Source: Spirulina sp. CCY15215 (lineage in GTDB: Bacteria > Cyanobacteriota > Cyanobacteriia > Cyanobacteriales > Spirulinaceae). Taken from it: a DNA stretch of 64,000 nucleotides. The notes beneath the pieces are model-generated. The model was not told the origin of the DNA. It worked only from the letters and a program-made list of their open reading frames with translations, and made no database searches. The position numbers and the translations under genes are program-made. The stretch covers positions 1 to 64,000 of the forward strand of contig NZ_JACSWA010000575.1 of the NCBI RefSeq assembly GCF_016888125.1. The letters are read 5' to 3'. Shown here piece by piece: positions 7,043 to 16,700 of the stretch; the first letter of the stretch is position 1, and every line of letters starts with the position of its first letter.

Positions 7043-7251
7043 CAAGTCAATCAATCCTAACTCAAGATACTTGGGAAAATTATGCTAGGATGCACTTACA
7101 ACAATATGTAAGATTAGGGAATTGAGATTGCGATCTGAAAGCGGGCAGTATAAAAGCGATAGATATCGAGGGGGAAATGTCCAAATTAGTGTTATATAGA
7201 GTATAAAGAAACCCTGTTTAGCAAAACAATTGAGTATATCAAGATAAATTG

Positions 7252-8217
7252 ATGTCACAAGAGAAAACATCTTTTCCATTAGAATCAACTGTTCCCTTTG
7301 CATCAAGCAATAACACGACAATAGCCTTAATTGCTGTTTTTGCTTCTCTTATCCTTTATGCTTGTATTCCTATTTTGCTCAAGATTAGTGAAAGCGATCT
7401 GACTGCCAATGCAACAATATTTAATCGTTGCTGGATCGCAACTGCAATGTTAGGATGTTGGAATATCATATCAGGGATCAAAAAACAATCTTTCACCGTT
7501 CAAGTTTTCCCGAGCAATTTCTCAAATACGTGGTTTTTATTGTGCCTGCTTGGAATATTTTCTGTTGGACATTTCTTACTCTATGCGCGATCGCTAACTC
7601 AAACCAGCGTTGCTAATTCGGAAGTTTTGCACAGTCTCACACCATTATTCACAACATTCATTGGCTGGATGTTTCTGGGTCAACAATTCGATCGCCGATT
7701 TCTTCTCGGAATTGCGATCGCGATTGGGGGTTCGATTATTTTAGTTGCTAATGACTTCTCAATAGCTCTTAATAAGTTACAAGGTGATGAATTAGCTTTA
7801 GTTTCCGCTATTTTTTGGGGTGGATGTTTGTTGATTTTGGAAAAATTACAAACCCAATTAAATCCGATTATAATAACGACTTGGAACGAATTAATTGGGA
7901 GTATTTGTTTGCTCCCAATCCTATTAATTGGTGGAGATAATCTCATTCCGACCTCTGGAAAAATATGGGCAATTCTGACTGCAATGGGAATCATTGGTAT
8001 TTTTGCTAGAATTCTGATAACTTATAGCCTCAAACAGCTATCTTCAGGATTAGTTGCCATAATATTGTTACTACATCCAGCGATTACAGCAATTCTTGCT
8101 TGGGTCATTTTTTCAGAATTTTTTAGCCTAACCAATTTTTTAGGATTCACTATCATTTTACTTGGAGTATACTTGACAACACTGAGTAAGGTAGGAATAA
8201 AAAAAGGAGAAGATTAA
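7252..8217 (+). CDS. DMT-superfamily (EamA) permease
   Basis: 321 residues from ATG at 7252 (a TTG sits one codon earlier). After a polar N-terminus of about 25 residues there are ten hydrophobic segments in two five-helix halves, each an EamA domain. Typical small-residue helix motifs include SVANSEVLHSLTPLFTTFIG and LVAIILLLHPAITAILAWVI. EamA proteins export or import small metabolites; the substrate cannot be read from sequence. It lies convergent to the GNAT gene with a 19-bp gap and has no operon partner. Confidence 0.85.
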   Translation: MSQEKTSFPLESTVPFASSNNTTIALIAVFASLILYACIPILLKISESDLTANATIFNRCWIATAMLGCWNIISGIKKQSFTVQVFPSNFSNTWFLLCLLGIFSVGHFLLYARSLTQTSVANSEVLHSLTPLFTTFIGWMFLGQQFDRRFLLGIAIAIGGSIILVANDFSIALNKLQGDELALVSAIFWGGCLLILEKLQTQLNPIIITTWNELIGSICLLPILLIGGDNLIPTSGKIWAILTAMGIIGIFARILITYSLKQLSSGLVAIILLLHPAITAILAWVIFSEFFSLTNFLGFTIILLGVYLTTLSKVGIKKGED

Positions 8218-8236
8218 CGGCTTTTTTAATTAATTT

Positions 8237-8821
8237 TCATCGATCTATCCATGTTTCTTGGGTGACTTCCATCAAGACCATATCTGTTATATCTCCGTTT
8301 GGCATCGACCAAGAATCAGTCATAATTTCTCTAATTATAAATCCTAGCTTTTTACCTATATTAATTGAACTTTTGTTTGATAAGAGAATTGTTGCTCCAA
8401 TAGTTTGAAGATGTAACTCGGAAAATGCGTACTTAACCATTCGCTTTAATGCTAATCTTCCATAGCCTCCCTTTCTATGTTTTCGATCGAGAATCGCCAC
8501 GCCAATTTCAGCAGTTAACAAACTCATATTCACCCCTTTTAAGACAACGTATCCAATGGGAAAACTTTCTAAGTCCAAGTAAATTCCCAATATTACAGGT
8601 TGACTGAGTTGAGAATAAGGGAGAACAAAAGCAGAAATATTTTTGATAAATTCTTCTGTATCTTTAATTTCAAAAAAAGTATTCCAACCCATTAAATCTA
8701 TTAGGCTTGGATCTCGAGCAAGTAGAATTAAGTGTTGAATATGCCGATCGCTCATAGGGGTTAAGAAAATCCTTGATCCTGTTGCTTTATGAGTTTGTTC
8801 TAACAGTATATTATTGTTCAT
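8237..8821 (-). CDS. GNAT acetyltransferase, RimJ/RimL-like
   Basis: 194 residues. The N-terminal strand ATGSRIFLTPMSDRHIQHLI resembles the Acetyltransf_3 group. The acetyl-CoA loop is seen around residues 120-140 as DRKHRKGGYGRLALKRMV, where the usual R/QxxGxG/A signature appears as RKGGYG. LHLQTIGATILLSNKSSINI and KKLGF complete the fold. It acetylates an amino group of an unknown acceptor (protein N-terminus, antibiotic or metabolite). The neighbouring SET-domain gene is 25 bp upstream in the same direction, so co-transcription is likely. Confidence 0.8.
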   Translation of the reverse strand: MNNNILLEQTHKATGSRIFLTPMSDRHIQHLILLARDPSLIDLMGWNTFFEIKDTEEFIKNISAFVLPYSQLSQPVILGIYLDLESFPIGYVVLKGVNMSLLTAEIGVAILDRKHRKGGYGRLALKRMVKYAFSELHLQTIGATILLSNKSSINIGKKLGFIIREIMTDSWSMPNGDITDMVLMEVTQETWIDR

Positions 8822-8846
8822 TATTTTATCTCTTTAATCTAAAAAA

Positions 8847-9248
8847 TTACACCCAAGAAGATGATTCATACTCCTTAAAGTCAGTATAAAATAAAAGAAT
8901 TTCCTCACTCAAATTAATTTCATTTAAAGCAATTAAATGCGACCAGTTCCCCTTATCATTTCTAACCCAATTAACCTTTGCATTAGGCTGATTTGAATGA
9001 TTGCAGAGAGTCGCGAGTCCTAGCACAAAATAACCGCTTACAGGCCAATTATGAACATAGCCATCGGGGTTAACAAAACAATATTGAAAGAGTTCTGTTG
9101 GCTTCAAGAGTTCTCGCGTTTTTTCAGAAATGGCGATCGCAGGAGCAATTTCAATGATTTCACCAGCTTGAATAGATTGCGTTGCAATTACTATTTTTCC
9201 TTTTGAGGGATGCTGGGAGATTGCGATACAGCTTGATAAGTCAACCAT
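8847..9248 (-). CDS. Small SET-domain protein
   Basis: 133 residues from the ATG at 9248. The frame runs 37 codons further up, but that part is low-complexity and lacks homology features. The order of SET motifs is visible: SKGKIVIATQSIQAGEIIE at the start, the NHS motif in ATLCNHSNQPNAKV (83-85), and the closing EEILLFYTDF with Tyr121. SET domains transfer methyl groups from S-adenosylmethionine to protein lysines; bacterial members of this size have unknown substrates. The GNAT gene follows in the same direction. Its presence in an accessory region suggests transfer. Confidence 0.75.
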   Translation of the reverse strand: MVDLSSCIAISQHPSKGKIVIATQSIQAGEIIEIAPAIAISEKTRELLKPTELFQYCFVNPDGYVHNWPVSGYFVLGLATLCNHSNQPNAKVNWVRNDKGNWSHLIALNEINLSEEILLFYTDFKEYESSSWV

Positions 9249-9449
9249 AGTAGTAAAGAGATGTAAGATACCACTAATAACAATAATAGAATAGCATTTT
9301 TTTCTCAAGGTAAACACATCTAATTTGGTATAAATTGTAACTGCAAAAAATACACTCATTTCAATTTGTCCTAAAACTGAACAGCAAAAACAGTTGATTT
9401 GTTCTATTTAGCCTGATTATGGTATATTATAAATAGCTTTTGAGAAAAA

Positions 9450-9563
9450 TTGGGAGCAAATTATTTTGGTAACATCAATAAATCTCGATACGCTTATCAT
9501 TATTTAGATGAAGACTCAATTGAGATTAATTGCCATGCGATCGCAAGAAGAAATGCAAAATAA
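9450..9563 (+). pseudogene. Possible coding remnant, unknown family
   Basis: An open stretch of 37 codons without a start reads LGANYFGNINKSRYAYHYL then DEDSIEINCHAIARRNAK. Its composition looks like protein, not random translation, but I do not recognise it. It lies just left of the first 31-bp direct repeat. Confidence 0.25.
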
Positions 9564-9573
9564 AGTTGAGTTT

Positions 9574-9604
9574 TTGAGTGCTTGGGGAGAAGAATAGCGA
9601 TCGC
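9574..9604 (+). repeat. 31-bp direct repeat, left copy
   Basis: TTGAGTGCTTGGGGAGAAGA followed by ATAGCGATCGC. It is identical to 11278-11308. The two copies bracket the ATPase/PIN-like pair. Confidence 0.9.
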
Positions 9605-9787
9605 TATTTTGATACATTCGTTTCTATTTTGGAGATAATGGCGATCGAGTGCGATCGGTGGATCGATTTGCGCTATTATAGATATGCCGTAGACTATTAT
9701 TTAGTAAGAATAAGTGAAATTGTATTTTCATTCTATTCTCTTGAGTTTATTTATTTTTGATAGTAACTAAATTATGGAGCAAAAAAC

Positions 9788-11107
9788 ATGATTACTGAAA
9801 TCCAAGTTAAAAACTTTAAAAGCTATAAATCCGGAGTTTTACCTTTTGCCTCTTTAACTGTTTTGATTGGGGCAAATGCGTCAGGAAAAAGTAACATTAT
9901 CGAAGCTCTAAGATTACTCGCAAGAATTGCTACAGGAGAACGACTGAGTTTGCTTGGTGATACTCATAAACAGAATGAAAGTCCGTTTAGAGGTGAAATT
10001 GATAATCTTGGGTATCGGGGAGCAAAATCTTTTCAAATCGCTTGCAATATCAACACTCAAGACTTTAAAGGCTGGAATCACTTTGAAATCGATCTAGAGC
10101 TTGGTAATGATGGAAATATTCATGTTATCAAAGAAAAAATTACAGACCCAATATCAACTGTTCCTTTATACCAAATTAGTAGCGAACCTCAAGGGGTAGG
10201 GAGTGATGTTGAAGTAGAATATAATAATTTTGCGGGTGGTGGTAGAAGACCCAAAATTGTATGCAGTAGCCACATGGCAATCTTTACTCAGCTATTAAGT
10301 GACATTCGTTTTCGTCAAGAAAATCCAGAAAGCCGAGAAAAAATTCCTCGAATTACCGAGAGTTATGTAAATTGGTTAAGTAGTATTGTTTTTCTTGAGC
10401 CAGAACCTCATGCAATGCGTTCCTATAGCTATAAAACCGATTGTTTGCTAGATAAACATGGAGAAAATCTGTCTGGAGTTCTCTATAATCTTTCCCAAAA
10501 CCCAACTATTAAAGCAGAGATATTAGAATTTGTCAGAAGTCTTCCCGAACAAGATATTGAAGATATTGATTTTATTGAAACCTCTCGCGGGGAAGTAATG
10601 TTAAAGTTAACTGAAACTTTTGGAGGGATTTCCACTGCCTATGATGCCACAAATCTATCAGATGGTACACTACGAGTTTTATCAATTGCAGCCGTTCTAT
10701 TTTCGGCTTCAGAACAAAGTATTGTTGTTATTGAAGAAATTGATAATGGAGTACATCCCAATCGAGTAGAGGGTTTGCTAAAACGCATTTCTAATATTGC
10801 AAAATTGCGCCATTTACGAGTTTTGATTAGCAGTCATAATCCAGCATTACTTGATGCTTTACCGGATGAAGCTATTCCAGAAACTGTCTTTTGCTATCGC
10901 AGTCCTGATGATGGTTCGAGTAAATTAGTCCGATTACAAGATATCACAGATTACCCCGAATTGATTGCCCAAGGTACTGTTGGACATTTGATGACACAGG
11001 GTTTATTAGAAAAGTTTGTGAAATATCATCCCGGAAGCGAACAGAAGAAGCAAAAAGCAATGGAATGGCTGGCTTCTCTTCGTCAAGAAATGAAGATTAG
11101 TGTATGA
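9788..11107 (+). CDS. SMC/RecF-type AAA ATPase (AAA_21-like), candidate defence ATPase
   Basis: 439 residues. ABC-type ATPase with Walker A GANASGKSN at 28-36, the signature-like NLSDGTLRVLS, Walker B SIVVIEEIDNGVHP, and the switch histidine in LISSHNPALLDALP. The short insertion between the halves fits a single-chain AAA_21/OLD-like protein and not a long coiled-coil SMC. Such ATPases partner with nucleases in many phage-defence operons. The next gene, a PIN-like protein, starts within its stop codon (ATGA overlap). Function in defence is inference. The ATPase appears complete while the partner is truncated. Confidence 0.8.
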   Translation: MITEIQVKNFKSYKSGVLPFASLTVLIGANASGKSNIIEALRLLARIATGERLSLLGDTHKQNESPFRGEIDNLGYRGAKSFQIACNINTQDFKGWNHFEIDLELGNDGNIHVIKEKITDPISTVPLYQISSEPQGVGSDVEVEYNNFAGGGRRPKIVCSSHMAIFTQLLSDIRFRQENPESREKIPRITESYVNWLSSIVFLEPEPHAMRSYSYKTDCLLDKHGENLSGVLYNLSQNPTIKAEILEFVRSLPEQDIEDIDFIETSRGEVMLKLTETFGGISTAYDATNLSDGTLRVLSIAAVLFSASEQSIVVIEEIDNGVHPNRVEGLLKRISNIAKLRHLRVLISSHNPALLDALPDEAIPETVFCYRSPDDGSSKLVRLQDITDYPELIAQGTVGHLMTQGLLEKFVKYHPGSEQKKQKAMEWLASLRQEMKISV

Positions 11108-11301
11108 AAAAAGTGGCAATTGTTGATACTTCTATTTTCTGTAATTTTCTCGATATCCCCAATATGAATAGCTCCAGAGAGGAAGTATTCAAAGAATTTA
11201 CAAGGCTTGTTAAAAATGATACATCATTTCTTTTGCCGATGGCCACTGTTTACGAAACAGGCAATCATATTTCTCAATTGAGTGCTTGGGGAGAAGAATA
11301 G
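11104..11301 (+). pseudogene. PIN-like nuclease gene truncated at a 31-bp repeat
   Basis: 65 residues. The N-terminus KKVAIVDTSIFCNFLDIPNM has the first PIN strand with the acidic VDTS motif; PMATVYETGNHIS is the second conserved segment with a Glu. PIN-like proteins paired with such ATPases are usually about 150 residues or more. Here the frame ends QLSAWGEE-stop exactly where a 31-bp sequence found also at 9574 begins. The C-terminal half has therefore probably been replaced. It is translationally coupled to the ATPase. Confidence 0.65.
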
Positions 11302-11308
11302 CGATCGC
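11278..11308 (+). repeat. 31-bp direct repeat, right copy
   Basis: Identical to 9574-9604. It supplies the last residues LSAWGEE and stop of the truncated PIN-like gene, and ends in a HIP1 octamer. Confidence 0.9.
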
Positions 11309-11384
11309 CTCTCCCATGAGAATTTAAGGAAACGCGATCGCAATACAATATAATCAAACTACCCCTTTCCCTGCAAAACTCCCC

Positions 11385-13712
11385 ATGAGTGCCAATTCCA
11401 ACTTTCTCTCCCACCTCAACCCCTCCCAACGTCAAGCCGTCGAACACTTTGAGGGACCCCTTCTGGTGGTTGCAGGAGCCGGATCGGGGAAAACTAGAGC
11501 ATTAACCTATCGTATCTATCATCTCATTAACGAACATCGCGTCGCACCGGAAAATATATTTGCTGTTACTTTTACCAATAAAGCCGCACGAGAAATGAAG
11601 GATAGGATCGAACGCTTATTTGCTCAAAAACTAGCGTTTGATAAATACCAAAAACCTCTTGATTCTCTCACACCAGAAGAGCAAGTTCTCCTTAAATCTA
11701 AAGTTTATCGTCAATATACAAAACCGCTTTGGGTTGGAACTTTTCACAGTCTTTGCGCTCGCATTCTGCGCTATGATATTAACAAATATCAAGATGAAAA
11801 AGGCAGAACTTGGCAACGAAATTTTACTATTTTTGATGATTCCGACGTGCAGAGTGTTGTTAAAAATATTGTTGTCAAACAACTCAATTTAGATGATAAA
11901 AAATTTGAGCCTCGCAGAGTGCGCTATGCCATTAGTAATGCTAAAAACTTGGGATTATCTCCAGAAGAATTTCAAAGAGAAAATCCTGATTATCGAGGAC
12001 GAATTATTTCTGAAGTTTATAATGAATATCAATCTCAGTTAGCAGCCAATAATGGTCTAGATTTTGACGATCTGATTTTAATTCCCGTTCGCCTTTTTCA
12101 ACAAAATCAAGCAGTTTTAGACTATTGGCATCGACAATTTTATCATGTTTTGGTGGACGAATATCAAGATACTAATCGCATTCAATACGATTTAGTGCGT
12201 TTATTGTCCATGAATGGAGAAGAGAATAAAAAGAACTGGAATTGGCAAAAACGCTCTACTTTTGTTGTCGGGGATGCAGATCAATCGATCTATTCTTTTC
12301 GCATGGCAGATTTTACCATTCTCTTAGGATTTCAAGAAGATTTTGGCGATGGTTTGACAGATGCTAAAACTAAAACAATGGTGAAGTTAGAGGAGAATTA
12401 TCGATCGCGGGAAAATATTCTCTTAGCGGCTAATGCTTTAATTGAAAACAATACGCAACGGATCGATAAGGTCCTGAAAGCAACCCGAGGAGAAGGAGAA
12501 AAAATATGTATCCATAAAGCCGATGACGACCAAGGAGAAGCGCAATTTGTGCTGCGACAACTGCGACGACTAACCCAAGAAAATCCCGAATTAGATTGGG
12601 GGAGTTTTGCAATTTTATATCGCACCAATGCCCAATCTCGTGCCTTTGAAGATGTCTTAAGGACGGAAATCCCTTATACTATTGTTGGCGGTTTGAAGTT
12701 CTACGATCGCAAGGAAGTTAAAGATGCGTTGGCATATCTCAGGGCGATCGCAAATCCTGCCGATACTGTTAGTTTATTGCGTATTATTAACACCCCTTCT
12801 CGCAGAATTGGCAAGGCAACCATTGAAGGTTTAGTTAAAGCCGCACAAGAATTAGGAGTCCCTTTATGGGAAATTCTTAGTGATGAAACTTCAGTGAATA
12901 CATTAGGAGGACGGGCAGCAAAAGCGATTAATAAGTTTGCAACAACGATTAAAACCTATCAAGAACAAATAGAACAATTAGATGCTTATCATATTTTAGA
13001 TGGTATCATGAAAGATTCAGGTTATGTGCAAACATTACAAGATAAAGGCACAGAAGAAGCCAGTAATCGCATCGAAAATATTCTCGAACTGGGTAACGCT
13101 GTCTTACAATTTCAAGCAGATAATGACGAGAAAGATTTACCTTCATTTTTAGCCAATGCTGCCCTTGCTTCCGATTTAGATAACTTAGACGATGGACAAG
13201 AAGTCGTTTCTTTGATGACCTTACATTCCGCCAAAGGTTTAGAATTTCCCGTCGTTTTTATGGTAGGATTAGAACAAGGATTACTCCCCAATGCTAGAGC
13301 CATGCGCGATCCTGCGGGTTTGGAAGAAGAGCGCCGTTTGTGTTATGTTGGGATTACTCGGGCGCAAGAACAATTGTTCATTACCCATGCACAAGAACGC
13401 TATTTCTGGGGATCGAAAGAACACTGTATTCCGTCACAATTTCTCGAAGAATTACCCGAAGATTTAATCGATCGCAATGTCAAAATTACCCCTTCCTCTC
13501 GTCGCAAAAAGAAAACCGCGATCGCCATTTCCAATGATTCTCTAACTGAAATTTGGCAAGTTGGCGATCGGGTGTTACATAATACTTTTGGAGAAGGAGA
13601 AATAACTCATGTTTTCGGTACGGGAAAAAAGACCAATATTGCCATTAAATTTCCCCAACTCGGGCAGAAAATTATCGATCCTAAAGTTGCCAGGTTGGAA
13701 AGGTTGCCTTAG
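11385..13712 (+). CDS. pcrA: ATP-dependent DNA helicase PcrA/UvrD, superfamily 1A
   Basis: 775 residues. SF1A helicase motifs appear in order: motif I GAGSGKTRAL (32-41), Ia FTNKAAREMKDRI, II LVDEYQDTN, III VVGDADQSIYSFR, IV region LEENYRS, V TLHSAKGLEFPVVF and VI VGITRAQEQLF. The C-terminal part after about 700 contains the VGDRVLHNTFGEGEITHVFG motif of the PcrA/UvrD tail. It unwinds 3'-5' in repair and at stalled forks. The length and tail match cyanobacterial PcrA. It stands alone and marks the return from the accessory island to conserved chromosome. Confidence 0.95.
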   Translation: MSANSNFLSHLNPSQRQAVEHFEGPLLVVAGAGSGKTRALTYRIYHLINEHRVAPENIFAVTFTNKAAREMKDRIERLFAQKLAFDKYQKPLDSLTPEEQVLLKSKVYRQYTKPLWVGTFHSLCARILRYDINKYQDEKGRTWQRNFTIFDDSDVQSVVKNIVVKQLNLDDKKFEPRRVRYAISNAKNLGLSPEEFQRENPDYRGRIISEVYNEYQSQLAANNGLDFDDLILIPVRLFQQNQAVLDYWHRQFYHVLVDEYQDTNRIQYDLVRLLSMNGEENKKNWNWQKRSTFVVGDADQSIYSFRMADFTILLGFQEDFGDGLTDAKTKTMVKLEENYRSRENILLAANALIENNTQRIDKVLKATRGEGEKICIHKADDDQGEAQFVLRQLRRLTQENPELDWGSFAILYRTNAQSRAFEDVLRTEIPYTIVGGLKFYDRKEVKDALAYLRAIANPADTVSLLRIINTPSRRIGKATIEGLVKAAQELGVPLWEILSDETSVNTLGGRAAKAINKFATTIKTYQEQIEQLDAYHILDGIMKDSGYVQTLQDKGTEEASNRIENILELGNAVLQFQADNDEKDLPSFLANAALASDLDNLDDGQEVVSLMTLHSAKGLEFPVVFMVGLEQGLLPNARAMRDPAGLEEERRLCYVGITRAQEQLFITHAQERYFWGSKEHCIPSQFLEELPEDLIDRNVKITPSSRRKKKTAIAISNDSLTEIWQVGDRVLHNTFGEGEITHVFGTGKKTNIAIKFPQLGQKIIDPKVARLERLP

Positions 13713-13792
13713 TTAATCTCTCCTTTTATTACTCCTACAAAAAGAGAAAAGCCTCACAAAAAACCTCCAGTTTTTCTCCTTTCCTTGCAGAA

Positions 13793-16700
13793 TTACCAAG
13801 GGCTACCGATAGTAGTAAATCCTCCCCAGTAGTAAGGATGGCTCAAACTGCGATCGTTTAGAGAAGCCAATGGGGGAGGGAGGGGATAATTCCCTGTAGG
13901 AGTGACTAATAAGCCATCTTCAATGCGGGTTTCTCCTCGCAACAAGGCTAACTGAGCTTGTCGTAAGGCTTCGGACTTAATGGGAACTTGCTGCAATTTT
14001 TCATAGAAACCCGTCATTAATCCCAAAGTTCCTATATCACTAACATACCAGAGACTGCCCATGGCCGATTTTACTCCTGCCAAAACCGCAAACCCTGCAA
14101 AGCCTAATTCTGCTTCTGCATCCCCCAAAGCCGTGCGACAAGCACTTAAAACCAACAGATCGACGGTAGAACGATTTAGCTCTAAAGTTCGTAACTTATC
14201 AAGAGTCAACCGTTCGTTCCACAGTTGAATATAGGAATTTTTCGGCATTCCTGGTCGAAATTCCCCATGAGTTGCCAAGTGAACAATACTGTACTTTTGA
14301 GTGCTTCTCGCTTTTTTGAGATTTGCTGCTGTAAAGTCTTCATTGAGGAAAGATTCCCCTTGCCAAAGGAGTTCGCGAATGGTTTCCAACTCGAAAGGGA
14401 CTCCAGGTAAAGATTCAAGATCGCTAAAATGCTCTGCTCCCATGGCCAGCACCCGATCGCCGCGAATATCCCGATACTGGGTATCCGTGAGGGACAAACT
14501 TGGCATCATGCCCACACTATAGTCCTCGATCAGAAAGCGATCGCCGCTATGGAGTGCGGAGAGAGGGATGGAACGTAAACCCGCATCGACAATAAAGGCA
14601 AGGTTATTAATCCCTCTCTCCTGTAAATCTTCTTTTAAAGGAGAAATTAGCCATTGATATAATTGTTGAGCAGAAGAGAGAAAACTTTGCACTCGGCGAG
14701 GATTGGTAACATGGCGACGGAAATCATAAACTTCTTGTTTCACTTTTGCTCGAGTTGCTTCGGGGATATGATAGCGAATGACTTCACCTTTTCCTGTAAC
14801 CAGAACGAGATATAGTTGATCCGTTGGTTGAGATTCTTCCAAGCGCACGATAAAGGTTTCTGGATTGGCATTAAAGAAGCGATTGAACTCCCAAATCGGT
14901 GTTTGTTCTGCCTCGTTTCCTAGGGTAGAAGATTGAAAAAAGGCATAAATCAGAGCGGGTTTAAAATCTGTTAGTTCTTCAATATTGCGAAGCGTATCTT
15001 GTGCTTCGGCAAGGGTGAGAATATCAACTTTCTCTAGTCCGAAAAAGTCTTCATAAATATTCGTCACTGATTCTTCGAGAAGTTTTAAATCGAATGCAAA
15101 TTCTTCTCTTTTAGTAAATAGAATCGGATTAAAATCAGGGGTAGCGATCGCATCAATAGTTTTATTGTCTTCCTCAAAAGCAGTGCTAAAGGAAATAATA
15201 TTTTCCACAATAACTGGAGTGCTGGAGGAAATAATATTTTCCACAATATTCGCGGGAGGAATCACCAAGGACACACTACTCTGATTATTCGTTAAGTCAA
15301 GATCTTCTCCCACTAAAGTTATATTATCTGCCAAACTCAATAGCGTTCCCGTTGCATCGGGAGCGATCGCGGTAGTAAATGTTAAAGTTGCATTGGTATC
15401 TTCGGCGATCGTGTTGAAACTGCCATCGAGATTGCCAACGCTCCAAATTCCTGTCATAGGATCGTAAGTTCCTACTGAAGCTAAAACATTAGTGATTTGA
15501 ATTTCAGTTGGGAATTGTGTTGCTAAGGAAATGTTCCCTACTGCATCAAAACCATTGTTATTTAAAGTAACTACAAAAGTAACCGAACTTCCTGGAGTGG
15601 GAGTAGGATTGCTAACCGTCCAATCCACCGCCAGATCCGCAGTCACTTCCACCGCACCGATATCGCTGTTTCCCCCTCGAGTTAATCCCCTTTGATCCGT
15701 CCCATTGACAGCATTGCCAGCATCGATCGCCGGACTATTGGGGAGAGGAACGTGAGTTTGCAGGGAACTGCCATAATTACCGAGGGGAGAAAGTTGCGGA
15801 TCTGCCTCAAGAATATCGCTTCCCCCTACCCCAGATATATTGGCAGCACTACCGAAAAGATTATTCCCATTACTATTAATTGTTGCGATTCCAAGAGCCG
15901 CAGTACTGTTAGCTTGACTGCCATTATTACCAGCAAGAATGGTATTTTTGACATTGACGATCGCACTGGCGAATAATATATTAGATTGATTGAATATTCC
16001 GCTTCCATTACTGGCAGAATTATTGGTAATGGTACTATCATTAATATTGACTGTTGCCGTTCCTAAAAGAGCGGTGATATTGGCAACACCTCCCCCATTT
16101 CCCAAAGCAGAATTTCCCGATATTGTACTATTATTAATATTGACTGTGGTATTACTCAAAATGTTGGAGTTGAATATTGCGCCACCGTTTCCCGTTGACA
16201 CATTTCCCGACAGGGTACTATTATTAATGCTCACCGTCCCTTGGTTATAAATTGCGCCCCCAGAACTGGCATTTCCATTCGTTAAGGCTAAATTATTGAG
16301 AGTTAAATTTGCACCATTATCAATCTCGAAAAAGCGAAAATTGGAGCCAGAACTGCGGGTAATGGTATGCTCAAAACCATCAACTAGCAGATTATTCCCT
16401 CCGTCTGCAAGAATCGTGGGTAAACCATTTTCTCCTCCTCCATGATTGCTGGTAATAGCAATATCATTAGCCAGGCGAATAGTATCGCTTTCACCGTTAC
16501 TATTAGCGGTATTAATATGGTTAAGTAACTCGGTTTCATTACTGGCGGTAAAAACTGCTAATTTCCCTTCATAAGTTGCTAATGTTTCGGCTTGAAAGGC
16601 AAGAGAAGCATCAATCTCTCCTTGGTGATACTCTAAAATCCAATCCCCCCCCAAAGCGGCACTTCCAGTTAAGTTAGTGGAAGCTGCAATATCGGCTCCC

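Noticed and set aside
7043-7251. A PIN toxin partner after the DUF2281-like gene
   Set aside because: No frame here has a PIN start motif. A stretch reading LTQDTWENYARMHLQQY is open for about 22 codons but is not recognisable.
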